Shown: positions 35,595-43,887 of the stretch, in pieces | How the letters are laid out: each line of letters begins with the position of its first letter | Numbering within the stretch: position 1 is the first letter of the stretch | NCBI GenBank assembly: GCA_030442055.1 | Contig: JAUJEB010000003.1 | Coordinates: 372,001 to 436,000, forward strand | Reading direction: 5' to 3' | DNA from: Agaribacillus aureus | GTDB taxonomy: Bacteria; Bacteroidota; Bacteroidia; Cytophagales; Cyclobacteriaceae | DNA: 64,000 bases | Position numbers and translations under genes: made by a program | The notes under the pieces: model-generated | The model's database searches: none | The model's input: the letters and a program-made list of their open reading frames with translations, nothing else | Told to the model about the DNA's origin: nothing

Positions 35595-38417
35595 TCAATT
35601 GTCAGGCATCAGCACTATTTTTACCTTGTTATCTCCCGATAAGTAGGTGTTGGCGGCGTGTTTAATATCGTTAGCCGTCAGGTTATCTACCATAGTATTG
35701 TATTGATCTAATTCCTTGAGTTCAAAGCCGTGATAATAAGCACTTCTCAACTGGCTCAACCAATAAGTATTTTTCTTCAAATTCTCAGTGCGATCAATTC
35801 TTTGGGCTTCCTTTATCTCGTTGACATCTTCCTCACTTACACCGTTTTCTTTAATATTTTTGATCTCGTCCAGGGTGGCAGCAACCAATTTTTCTACATT
35901 TTCAGGACCACAGGGAAAAGAAATTCCAAAAAAATAGTTGGGGATTGGAAAAAGGCGTCCACTACCCGAAGCCTTGACCGTATAGACGCCGCTTTTTTCC
36001 TCCCTGATAATATCGATCAAACGATTATTCAGGACCTGTCCGAGGGATGACAGCTGGTAATTATTCAGCCGGCTGTATTCAAAATCACCGGTGTAATTAA
36101 TAGAAACAAAGCTTTTTGGATCTTCGCCTCGTTTGATTACTTTGTCAATCACACCTTTAGGGCTCCGGATTCCCAAATCTTTCCAGGTCTCCTTTCTTCC
36201 CGTATTGGGGAGACTGGCTAAATAGGTGTTGATAAGCGGTATGATCTTGTCAATTTCAAAATTTCCCACAAAAAAGAATACAAAATCTCCTGCATTGCTA
36301 AACCTGTCTTTATAAATTCCATAGGCCTTTTCGAAGTCAATTTTTTCCAGGTCCTCAACGGTTGGGAATCCCCCTCCCCTGGGATGATTTTGGTTCATTA
36401 TTTTACTCACCTGATCCTGGAAATAGTATTGAGGATTTGACATCAGGTTCTCATACAACATCACATTTCTGGACTTTAACGACTTAAATGCTTTTTCATC
36501 TTTTCGCGGGTCTGTAAAAAACAGGTGAATCAGTTGAAACATCGATTCCAGGTCTTCGGGCGCCGCGTTTCCTGAAAAGCCCTCGCTGAGCTGGGCTATG
36601 TAAGGCGACACTCTGACATTCTTTCCGGCAAATAACTTTTGCAAGTCCGTTGGCGAAAATGATCTCACACCGCTTTGTGAAATAATATTGCTGGCATACG
36701 AAGCAGAATAATAATCTTCATCCCTGTAAAGAGAGTGTCCTCCAGGGCTATACGCCGACATAAGGATCTCATCATTTTTGAAATCAGTCGGTTTTAATAC
36801 GACTTTAATACCATTGGAAAGATTCAGCTCCGTCACGCCTACTTCCGCAATCGTATCGGCGCTTATCACCTTGCCGGCCGTTGGTTTGGTTTCCATCAGG
36901 GCAGTACCAGCGATTCCATCGTCATAAGGGGCTATTTCCTCACTTGAAGCCAACGCGAGCATTTTCAACACTTCATCTTCATTGGGAATAGTCACCCCTT
37001 CTTTATCAGGCGCCGTTATCACTACTACCCTGTTGGTGTTTTTTACCCATCTGCTGGCCAGGGCATTTACCTCCTCCAGGCTTATTCCGGGTATCATGTC
37101 ATTAGCAAATTCATATTCAAAAGTCCTGCCGGGGATTGGCTCATTGGTCAGGAAACTGCGAACATATTCAGCCGCATAACCTGCGGATTCGGATTTGTCC
37201 TTTTCTTTAAACGCCTTTTCATAACTATTCAACATTTCCTTTTTATACCGGTCCAATTCTCCCGGTGTAAAACCATGCTGTTTTACCCGCTGATTTTCAA
37301 CCACCAAGGCACGCAAGCCCTTTTCAATTCCGTTCTCCCCTACCATAGCGAAGGATGAGTAGTTGCTTTTACTGCGGACCATACTACCATAGCCACTGCC
37401 ACCGAATATGAACGGAGGATCCGACGATTGCTTCAATTCATTCATTCTTCGCCCCAGCATGCCATTGTACAACTGATAAACGAGATATTTTCTAAAATCG
37501 AACAACGTTTTAGATTCTTCCATATCCATTTTAGTGATCAGCTGGATCTGGGTAAAAGGCGCCTCTTTATCCCTGGCAATGGCTACATAGGTTTCCTCGT
37601 GGTCCGGCACATCAAATATTTTCCTTTCCCGGACATCGGTTCTTTTTTGAATTTTATTGAATTGGTTATGGATCATCTGCTCCATGTTATCTAATTCGAG
37701 GTCACCTACGGCTATAACGGCCATTAAATCAGGGCGGTACCATTCCTTATAGAATTGCCTCACGGTTTCATAGCTGGCATTTTCAATTACTTCCCTGGTA
37801 CCAATGGGAAGCCTGTCAGCGTAATGAGAGTTTTTGAACATGATAGGGAACCATTGATCCCGCATGCGCTGGGAAGCACCGCGGCCCAACCGCCACTCTT
37901 CGAGCACCACACCTCTTTCTTTGTCTATCTCCTCATCGGTAAATGAAACCTGATGCGCCCAATCTTCCAGTACCTGTAATCCTTTTTTTACTACCGCCGG
38001 ATCATCCGTGGGAATCGGTAACATGTAGACTGTTTCATCAAAGCTGGTGTAGGCGTTAAGGTCTGCGCCGAATTCAACGCCTATGGATTGCAGATAATTA
38101 ACCAGCTCATTTTTCTGGAAATTTTTACTCCCGTTAAAAGCCATATGTTCCGTGAAATGCGCCAGTCCAAGCTGATCTTCATCTTCGAGGATAGAGCCTG
38201 CGTTAACTACTAATCTGAATTCTATCTTCTTCTCAGGCTTGCTGTTTTTTCGAATGTAATAGGTTAATCCATTTTCCAGCTTGCCGACTCTTACATCAGG
38301 GTCCACGGGAATTTCATCGGTCAAGCGGCCACTGATATTCCTTTCCTGCGCCTGAGTGCCAAAAACAAAAAGCAATAAAATATAAAACAGGTGGCGAAAG
38401 ATTCTCATGATGTTCAT
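35595..38417 (-). CDS. M16 family metallopeptidase (pitrilysin/insulinase)
   Basis: A 940-residue exported protease. Signal peptide 1-22 (cleaved near GTQAQ). The inverted zinc motif HFTEH (His87, Glu90, His91) is followed by the further acidic ligand region ERGVVLEEWR (about residues 165-175). The N-terminal M16 half extends to about 480 and a second, catalytically inactive M16 half follows, as in two-domain pitrilysins. Expected in the periplasm or at the outer membrane, degrading peptides. The gene is isolated on the minus strand. A later ATG three codons in is possible. Confidence 0.93.
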   Translation of the reverse strand: MNIMRIFRHLFYILLLFVFGTQAQERNISGRLTDEIPVDPDVRVGKLENGLTYYIRKNSKPEKKIEFRLVVNAGSILEDEDQLGLAHFTEHMAFNGSKNFQKNELVNYLQSIGVEFGADLNAYTSFDETVYMLPIPTDDPAVVKKGLQVLEDWAHQVSFTDEEIDKERGVVLEEWRLGRGASQRMRDQWFPIMFKNSHYADRLPIGTREVIENASYETVRQFYKEWYRPDLMAVIAVGDLELDNMEQMIHNQFNKIQKRTDVRERKIFDVPDHEETYVAIARDKEAPFTQIQLITKMDMEESKTLFDFRKYLVYQLYNGMLGRRMNELKQSSDPPFIFGGSGYGSMVRSKSNYSSFAMVGENGIEKGLRALVVENQRVKQHGFTPGELDRYKKEMLNSYEKAFKEKDKSESAGYAAEYVRSFLTNEPIPGRTFEYEFANDMIPGISLEEVNALASRWVKNTNRVVVITAPDKEGVTIPNEDEVLKMLALASSEEIAPYDDGIAGTALMETKPTAGKVISADTIAEVGVTELNLSNGIKVVLKPTDFKNDEILMSAYSPGGHSLYRDEDYYSASYASNIISQSGVRSFSPTDLQKLFAGKNVRVSPYIAQLSEGFSGNAAPEDLESMFQLIHLFFTDPRKDEKAFKSLKSRNVMLYENLMSNPQYYFQDQVSKIMNQNHPRGGGFPTVEDLEKIDFEKAYGIYKDRFSNAGDFVFFFVGNFEIDKIIPLINTYLASLPNTGRKETWKDLGIRSPKGVIDKVIKRGEDPKSFVSINYTGDFEYSRLNNYQLSSLGQVLNNRLIDIIREEKSGVYTVKASGSGRLFPIPNYFFGISFPCGPENVEKLVAATLDEIKNIKENGVSEEDVNEIKEAQRIDRTENLKKNTYWLSQLRSAYYHGFELKELDQYNTMVDNLTANDIKHAANTYLSGDNKVKIVLMPDN

Positions 38418-38514
38418 TTTTTAAGTTTTTGATTAAAAAGGAAACAGATTATTGAATATAACCATATATCTGCTAATTTTTATAGCATTGAGGTTTATCA
38501 TCCCCTCAATATCG

Positions 38515-39066
38515 TCATGCCTGGTAGGGATAAAATTTATGCAATGACTGCCAATACTTCCCGTTATGCCGCCACAAATCTATGGCGTTCACCAAAAAAT
38601 TCCCGCTAAAACCCTCCGTTTTATACCGCGCCCAAGCGGCTGTAAAATTCGCTTTGCTGAGATCCCTGTAGGCTACAGTGACATGGGGCACAAAAGGCCC
38701 GTTACTCACCCAGCCCGGTTCGAAACCCGTATCGGTCAGGAGCCAGTTTTTAAGCGCTCCGTACAGATTTTGCAAATGTTTATTTTTATGGATAGTGACA
38801 TAAATCACCCTGGGTGCAAAAGCCCCAAAACCTTCCAATTCCAAATCAGAAGGCGGCGTATTTATTTTAAATCTCGCCAGACTATTGATTAAAAAGCTCT
38901 CATCGGCAAAATTAAAAGGCTTCTGGAGTGTAATGTGAGCAGGCAGGCGTAAGGCATGTTTGCTGTGATAGTCCCTGGCAATTTGCTGTTTGATCGCATG
39001 AACCTTGTCATTCAGCGCTGCGGGCAAGGTGACAGCAATTAAATATAATTTCTTTTCCAATGCCAT
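38515..39066 (-). CDS. 2H phosphoesterase (2'-5' RNA ligase family)
   Basis: A 183-residue cytosolic protein with the two HxT motifs that define the family: HITLQKPF (about residues 46-53) and HVTVAYRDL (about 134-142). Such enzymes hydrolyse 2',3'-cyclic phosphate or 2'-5' phosphodiester bonds in RNA or nucleotides; the physiological substrate is not known here. The DUF3052-like gene lies 31 bases upstream on the same strand, so the two are probably one transcript. Confidence 0.9.
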   Translation of the reverse strand: MALEKKLYLIAVTLPAALNDKVHAIKQQIARDYHSKHALRLPAHITLQKPFNFADESFLINSLARFKINTPPSDLELEGFGAFAPRVIYVTIHKNKHLQNLYGALKNWLLTDTGFEPGWVSNGPFVPHVTVAYRDLSKANFTAAWARYKTEGFSGNFLVNAIDLWRHNGKYWQSLHKFYPYQA

Positions 39067-39097
39067 CTATTTGGTTGTTTACACCCACATGGTCATG

Positions 39098-39508
39098 TTA
39101 CCTTTCTTTTACCCGGTACACAAACTTCAACCCCGACCAGATCTCATCTACCGCACATACCTTTACATCCACCAGACCGTTGGAGAGCCCTATTTCACGG
39201 ACAAGGTTACCATCCACATCCGTGGGAATTTTTGCCGCTTTTTTAGGCCAGGAAACCCACATCAATCCATTTTTTGCCAGCTGTTTTTTTAGCGACGGAA
39301 AATCATTGATCAGCACACCCGCATCTTTCACAAAGACATGAATAAAATCAACGGGCCGATCACCGTCTTTTTCCCGAACAACCACATCGTCCGGTAACGT
39401 CTCCAGGAGAGAAAAGTAGTTGTCAGGCTTGTATTTTACCAACATGGTAAAACCGGGCTTTATTCCCAATTTTTTCACCAACGGCGTACCAGAATATCCA
39501 GCAGGCAT
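39098..39508 (-). CDS. DUF3052-like protein
   Basis: A 136-residue cytosolic protein. The opening PAGYSGTPLVKKLGIKPG and the segments VDFIHVFVKDAG and GLMWVSWPKKAAK match a family of small proteins of unknown function (DUF3052) that occurs widely in bacteria. The fold appears alpha/beta. It precedes the 2H phosphoesterase gene by 31 bases. No catalytic residues can be pointed out. Confidence 0.8.
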   Translation of the reverse strand: MPAGYSGTPLVKKLGIKPGFTMLVKYKPDNYFSLLETLPDDVVVREKDGDRPVDFIHVFVKDAGVLINDFPSLKKQLAKNGLMWVSWPKKAAKIPTDVDGNLVREIGLSNGLVDVKVCAVDEIWSGLKFVYRVKER

Positions 39509-39912
39509 AACAATGTAGTTTAATTTTCAAATTAATGGATTCTTTTGAAAAATTCCTAAATATTTCAGGGTGGTTGGGGATGCCTTAAAAGGCTACCCCA
39601 CATTCAGATTCATTCCTTCCTGACACTTTTATAAATAAAAACCATCTGAAACAAATGAAAATTGGCCCTACTTTGTAAATTGCTTTTTTGTTTTAAAAAT
39701 ACGATTCATGAAACCGAGCATGACTTAATCGACACATACTGCGTGTCGCTAAGTCCTTCGCCAGAGGCTACGGCCGTCGGAGAAAGCTACTCTGCGGACT
39801 GCGTACGCCGTGGGCTACTTCGTCAGCCAAAGGCGGAGGTGCTAGCGGAGGCGCAGAGCAATGATTATAATATGCAAGGTTCCATCTGACCTTAAAAATA
39901 TATTATAAACAC
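39509..39912. other. Intergenic region with GC-rich repeat-like element
   Basis: 404 bases between divergent genes. The right half contains a distinct GC-rich block (39730-39862), listed separately, in otherwise AT-rich sequence. An open frame across it (39662-39889) has no support as a gene. No promoter with both conserved elements stands out. Confidence 0.5.
39730..39862. repeat. GC-rich imperfect repeat / structured element
   Basis: This block differs sharply in composition from both sides. It opens with the dyad CGACAC (39730-39735) / GTGTCG (39743-39748), then two related units about 46 bases apart: 39759-39787 and 39805-39833, both of the form CGCC...GGCTAC...GTC.G...AAAG. The block is rich in short palindromes (CGGCCG, GTAC, GCTAGC). 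This resembles small dispersed intergenic repeats found in some bacterial genomes, but I see no second copy in the window. Confidence 0.5.
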
Positions 39913-40866
39913 ATGAAAATAGTGGTATTAGACGGTTTCACACTTAATCCCGGTGACCTGGATTGGTCTCCGCTGCAAAACCTGGGAACGACTAAAATCT
40001 TCGATCGCAGCACCACAGCACAAATCCTCGAAAGAAGTGAGGGTGCAGACATTGTGCTTAGTAATAAAGCCATATTGGACAAATCCACCCTGCAAAAACT
40101 GAAACACTTAAAATTGATCGCTGTAACCGCCACAGGTTATAACAATATCGACGTTCATGCCGCCCATGAGTTGGGCATATCGGTTTGCAATGCGAGAAAT
40201 TATAGTTCCGCTTCCGTGGCCCAGCAGACCCTCGCTTTAATATTGGAACTGACCAATCAATGCGGATTACACAGTACCAGTGTGAAAAATGGAGAATGGT
40301 CGCGTTGCGAAGATTGGAGTTACCGGCTAAGCGCTATGACCGAGCTCGCTGGAAAAACTATCGGCATCGTGGGTTTTGGTCACATTGGCCAAATGGTGGC
40401 GCAAATTGCACGGGGTTTTGGAATGCAGGTGTTGGCCAACAGGAAAAATCCAAAAAAAGACGAAAGCAATGATGTGGAGTACGTGTCTCTGGATCATCTT
40501 CTCCAAAATAGCGATATTGTAAGCCTGCACTGTCCGCTTACAGAAGAAAACAAAGGCTTTATCAACACACAAAGCCTGGCACTGATGAAACCTACCTCCT
40601 TGCTTATCAACACCAGCCGCGGACCGCTCATTCATGAAAAAGATCTGGAACAGGCCTTAAGGGGCAAAAGTATCGGCGGCGCAGGCCTAGACGTTCTATG
40701 CCAGGAACCTCCCTATACGGACCATCCGCTTTTTACGCTTGAAAACTGTCTGATCACGCCTCATCATGCATGGGCTACGCTGGAGTCAAGGCAGCGACTG
40801 TTGGATATTGTGGTCGACAATGTGGCTGCTTTTATCAAAGGGGAAGCGAAAAATTTAGTGCATTAG
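39913..40866 (+). CDS. D-2-hydroxyacid dehydrogenase (glycerate dehydrogenase-like)
   Basis: A 317-residue NAD(P)-dependent cytosolic enzyme. The Rossmann motif is TIGIVGFGHIGQMVAQIA (about residues 149-166). The catalytic set is visible: Arg in LINTSRGPLI (about 233-240), Glu in DVLCQEPP (about 263), His in ITPHHAWAT (about 282). Family members reduce 2-keto acids such as hydroxypyruvate or glyoxylate; substrate not determined. The order of motifs and length are normal. It is transcribed alone from a start 50 bases past the GC-rich element. Confidence 0.92.
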   Translation: MKIVVLDGFTLNPGDLDWSPLQNLGTTKIFDRSTTAQILERSEGADIVLSNKAILDKSTLQKLKHLKLIAVTATGYNNIDVHAAHELGISVCNARNYSSASVAQQTLALILELTNQCGLHSTSVKNGEWSRCEDWSYRLSAMTELAGKTIGIVGFGHIGQMVAQIARGFGMQVLANRKNPKKDESNDVEYVSLDHLLQNSDIVSLHCPLTEENKGFINTQSLALMKPTSLLINTSRGPLIHEKDLEQALRGKSIGGAGLDVLCQEPPYTDHPLFTLENCLITPHHAWATLESRQRLLDIVVDNVAAFIKGEAKNLVH

Positions 40867-40950
40867 TTTCCGGTCAATATTGATACTAATCATTTTCAAT
40901 ATTAACTTTTAAGATTAAATTCAAACCGTTTAAGCCAAACAATAAAACCA

Positions 40951-41730
40951 TTGATTTACTTTCTGCAAATTTCAGATTTCAAAACTTTTGCATTGACTAC
41001 GCTGGTCATACTGGTGATTGTCGTGGTAAGATATTTCGTGGCGGCTGGCATATTTCACCTGATTTTCTATCAAAACCGGTCCAAAAAATGGCAGGGCCGG
41101 AAAGTAAATCAGCAACCTTATAAAAAAGGGCAATTTCAAAGGGAAATCAAATGGTCGATCGCTGCCTCCTTAATTTTTGCCATAGCCGGAACACTGACGA
41201 TATGGCTATGGCAAAATGGGTATACCAGGATCTATGAAGGCTTTGACTGGACGGATATCTGGTATATGCCTGTAAGCCTCGTCATGGCTATGTTCTTGCA
41301 TGAAACTTATTACTACTGGGTGCATAAAGGCATGCATCATCCTAAAGTATTTAAGCATGTCCATAAAATTCACCACGAAAGTCTCATTTCCTCTCCATGG
41401 ACTGCCTTTTCTTTTCATCCGCTGGAAGCAATATTGGAGGCTATTATATTACCCATTATACTGATAGTCCTGCCAATGCACCCCATCGTTATCCTTATGC
41501 ACCTGGTGATCATGACCATATCGAGCGTCATCAATCATTTGGATGTTGAAATCTACCCGCGCAATTTCGAAAATCACTGGCTTGGAAAATGGATCATTGG
41601 CGCGACGCACCACAGCCTGCACCACAAAGATTTCAATACCAATTACGGTTTGTATTTTACATTTTGGGATAAGTGGATGACAACGGAAAATTTAAATTTC
41701 GGCCGATTGTTCAGACAAAAATCCCGGTGA
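40951..41730 (+). CDS. Sterol desaturase / fatty acid hydroxylase superfamily protein (second copy)
   Basis: A 259-residue membrane protein with about four hydrophobic segments. The His clusters for the diiron centre are HETYYYWVH, HHPKVFKHVHKIHH (about residues 115-140) and HHSLHH (about 220-226), with NYGLYFTFWDKW near the end. The start codon is probably TTG at 40951: no ATG lies upstream in frame after the stop at 40903, and the next ATG would remove the first helices. It is clearly homologous in layout to 19162-20001 but diverged. Substrate unknown. Confidence 0.87.
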   Translation: MIYFLQISDFKTFALTTLVILVIVVVRYFVAAGIFHLIFYQNRSKKWQGRKVNQQPYKKGQFQREIKWSIAASLIFAIAGTLTIWLWQNGYTRIYEGFDWTDIWYMPVSLVMAMFLHETYYYWVHKGMHHPKVFKHVHKIHHESLISSPWTAFSFHPLEAILEAIILPIILIVLPMHPIVILMHLVIMTISSVINHLDVEIYPRNFENHWLGKWIIGATHHSLHHKDFNTNYGLYFTFWDKWMTTENLNFGRLFRQKSR

Positions 41731-41964
41731 CTGTTTCTCCTTCAAACCTTTCTTTCCCCTTTTTTTGAGTCCTGTATTTTAAAATTTCAAAAAATTCCAA
41801 TTTTTCAAAAATAGCCCTAAATATCGCAAAAACGGCCATTTTCACTAATCTCATATCCAGCAAAACAAGTACTCCTTATAGTGATCAACAATTTTTGGCA
41901 TAGCATTTGGACACAGAGCTACCAAAAGTTAAAAAGAAGATTATCCACTAAAAATATAGAAATC

Positions 41965-42537
41965 ATGTTACGCAATATACTTACCTTACTGATACTTTCC
42001 ACATTTGCATTTGCCTGTACCGATGAGGTACCGGTACCTGGCCCTCCAGGCCCAGAGGGTCTGCCAGGTGTAGACGGAAAAGATGGTGAAGAGGCCTATA
42101 CTTTCGAATGGATTGTGGATTTTGAAGATCCCGATTACTCAGTGCTCCTGCCCTTTCCTGATGATTTCACCATGCTTGATTCGGACGTTGCTCTTGTATA
42201 TGCGTTATGGGATACGGAAACTGTAGACGGTGAAGAACTGGAAATCTGGCGACAGTTACCACAAAATATTTTCACAGATGACGGATTGTTGCAGTACAAC
42301 TTTGACTTTACCGTCTCCGATGTCTCGGTTTTCCTGGATGCAGAATTTCCCCTGTCCACGCTGGGACCTAACTTTACAGACGACTGGGTTTTAAGGGTTG
42401 TTGTAATACCCGCACAATTTGAGAACAACGGCCGTCTGGCAACCGATTACTCCGATTACAGGGCCGTTGCGGAAAGGTTTGGACTAACCGTCAACCCGGT
42501 ACCCGACAAATACAAGAAAATAAAGAGACCACAGTAG
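41965..42537 (+). CDS. Lipoprotein with collagen-like Gly-X-Y segment
   Basis: ATG at 41965, not the GTG 28 codons upstream, because a signal peptide and lipobox follow directly (LSTFAFAC, about Cys18). Next comes PGPPGPEGLPGVDGKDG, about six Gly-X-Y triplets, then a globular acidic domain of about 150 residues. Lipoproteins with this short collagen-like stretch are common in Cytophagales and Flavobacteria; the role is unknown. A textbook terminator follows the gene. Confidence 0.82.
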   Translation: MLRNILTLLILSTFAFACTDEVPVPGPPGPEGLPGVDGKDGEEAYTFEWIVDFEDPDYSVLLPFPDDFTMLDSDVALVYALWDTETVDGEELEIWRQLPQNIFTDDGLLQYNFDFTVSDVSVFLDAEFPLSTLGPNFTDDWVLRVVVIPAQFENNGRLATDYSDYRAVAERFGLTVNPVPDKYKKIKRPQ

Positions 42538-42570
42538 CATAATAATTAAGCCTAAATTTAGATCACTTGT

Positions 42571-42600
42571 AAAGGGATGTTGCAAAGCATCCCTTTTTTA
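42571..42600 (+). terminator. Rho-independent terminator of the collagen-like lipoprotein gene
   Basis: AAAGGGATG (42571-42579) pairs with CATCCCTTT (42588-42596), loop TTGCAAAG, followed by a T run through 42599. It is 34 bases after the stop codon. Confidence 0.85.
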
Positions 42601-42759
42601 TTTTGCCACCGGATATGGCTTACCATTCCAAAACCAGGCAAAAGACAGTTGATTGTGTTAAAACATTACTCGAATACGTTAAGGTCCTGATCTGGCTGGA
42701 AATTGCTTTTTTTATTCTCGAACTTCTATGCTCAATTTAATCATTAAAACAACGAGGAC

Positions 42760-43170
42760 ATGGAATATCATAACTGCGACTACGCTAATGTAGGCTATGA
42801 TGAAGCTGAAGGATTTACCTACATGGTGATTAAAAGAAAAGGTGATTCGGAGCACTTCCGAATGGCTCATTACAAAACGCTGGAGCTCTACGACGGCAAA
42901 CGCCCCGGCAAGCACCTGGCCGACACTTCAAAAATGGGTGTGGTAAGTATCGAGGATCAACAGTTTATTGCCAACAAGGTGATCCCGCAATTACTTAAAA
43001 TGTCTCCGGATCATAAACTCAAAATTGCTGTTTTGGTATCGGATGAAGTATTTTCAAACGTGGCTGTCAAATCGATTGTAAATAAATCGAAACAGGGCAA
43101 TCACGATGTCGATCATTCAGTTTTCAACAATTATGAGCAGGCCATCAATTGGTTGAGGAGTGACAATTAG
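42760..43170 (+). CDS. Cytosolic protein of unknown function, STAS-like size
   Basis: A 136-residue acidic-basic mixed protein with no signal peptide. The alternation of beta strands and helices (VISIEDQQFIAN..., HKLKIAVLVSDEVFSNVAVKSIV) recalls the SpoIIAA/STAS-like fold found in Bacteroidota, but I cannot name a conserved phosphorylation Ser. ATG at 42760 follows a purine-rich AACGAGG stretch that can serve as a ribosome-binding site. It stands alone after the terminator. Confidence 0.65.
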   Translation: MEYHNCDYANVGYDEAEGFTYMVIKRKGDSEHFRMAHYKTLELYDGKRPGKHLADTSKMGVVSIEDQQFIANKVIPQLLKMSPDHKLKIAVLVSDEVFSNVAVKSIVNKSKQGNHDVDHSVFNNYEQAINWLRSDN

Positions 43171-43314
43171 CTAAAATAGCTCCGGCCTGTTTACGTGGGG
43201 TTACCGGATAGATGGTTTTAAATATAACGCCGGAACGCTATCGACTTTTATTTCAAGCGTTTTGCCAAACAGCCTATAACGTATCATTAGTGTTAGCGTT
43301 ACGCCTGGCTAAGG

Positions 43315-43863
43315 TCAGTCGATGCCGTTTTCCGGAATTTTTCCGGTCACATTTCTAAAAAAGGCAGTGATTTCTTCCAGGTCTTGCTCCTGGTTTCCAC
43401 TGGCATACATAGGATCTGAAATGATCACCTTTTTTTTGCTGAAATCAAATCCAACCAGAATCATGGCTGTATTTGCTTTGGAGGCGATGTAGTAAAATCC
43501 CGTTTTCAGTTGCGCTACTTTTTTCCTCGTGCCTTCGGGCGTGATGGCAATGGCAAATTTTTCCTTGCTGTTAAAAAGTTGCACCACGTTATCCACCAGC
43601 CGGGTATGCTTCGTGCGGTTTACCGGGTATCCTCCCATGGCACGAAAAAACATGCCAAACGGAAAGACAAACAACTCCTTTTTCGCCAAATATTTCACAT
43701 TGCCCCATCGCACGATACTTCTGGCCAAAATACCTATCACAAAGTCCCAATTGCTGGTGTGGGGGGCAATTACCAATACAAATTTTGGAATATCCTGTGG
43801 GGCGTGGCCTTCAAAACCCCAGCCAATAAGTTTAAACACCAACTTGCAAAACGCTCTGAACAT
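43315..43863 (-). CDS. 1-acyl-sn-glycerol-3-phosphate acyltransferase family protein
   Basis: A 182-residue protein of the PlsC/LPLAT family. The catalytic H(x4)D motif is HTSNWD (about residues 33-38) and the acceptor-binding motif is TPEGTR (about 108-113). It is shorter than classical PlsC and has only a weak N-terminal hydrophobic segment, like the small LPLAT family. It probably transfers an acyl chain to a lysophospholipid or an ornithine/aminolipid precursor. It begins 24 bases after hutU and may be the last gene of that operon. Confidence 0.86.
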   Translation of the reverse strand: MFRAFCKLVFKLIGWGFEGHAPQDIPKFVLVIAPHTSNWDFVIGILARSIVRWGNVKYLAKKELFVFPFGMFFRAMGGYPVNRTKHTRLVDNVVQLFNSKEKFAIAITPEGTRKKVAQLKTGFYYIASKANTAMILVGFDFSKKKVIISDPMYASGNQEQDLEEITAFFRNVTGKIPENGID

Positions 43864-43887
43864 AGAAAAAAATTTCCCAAGTCTAGG

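Noticed and set aside
39662-39889. 75-codon plus-strand open frame across the GC-rich block
   Set aside because: No ribosome-binding site or family features; its composition follows the repeat rather than a protein.
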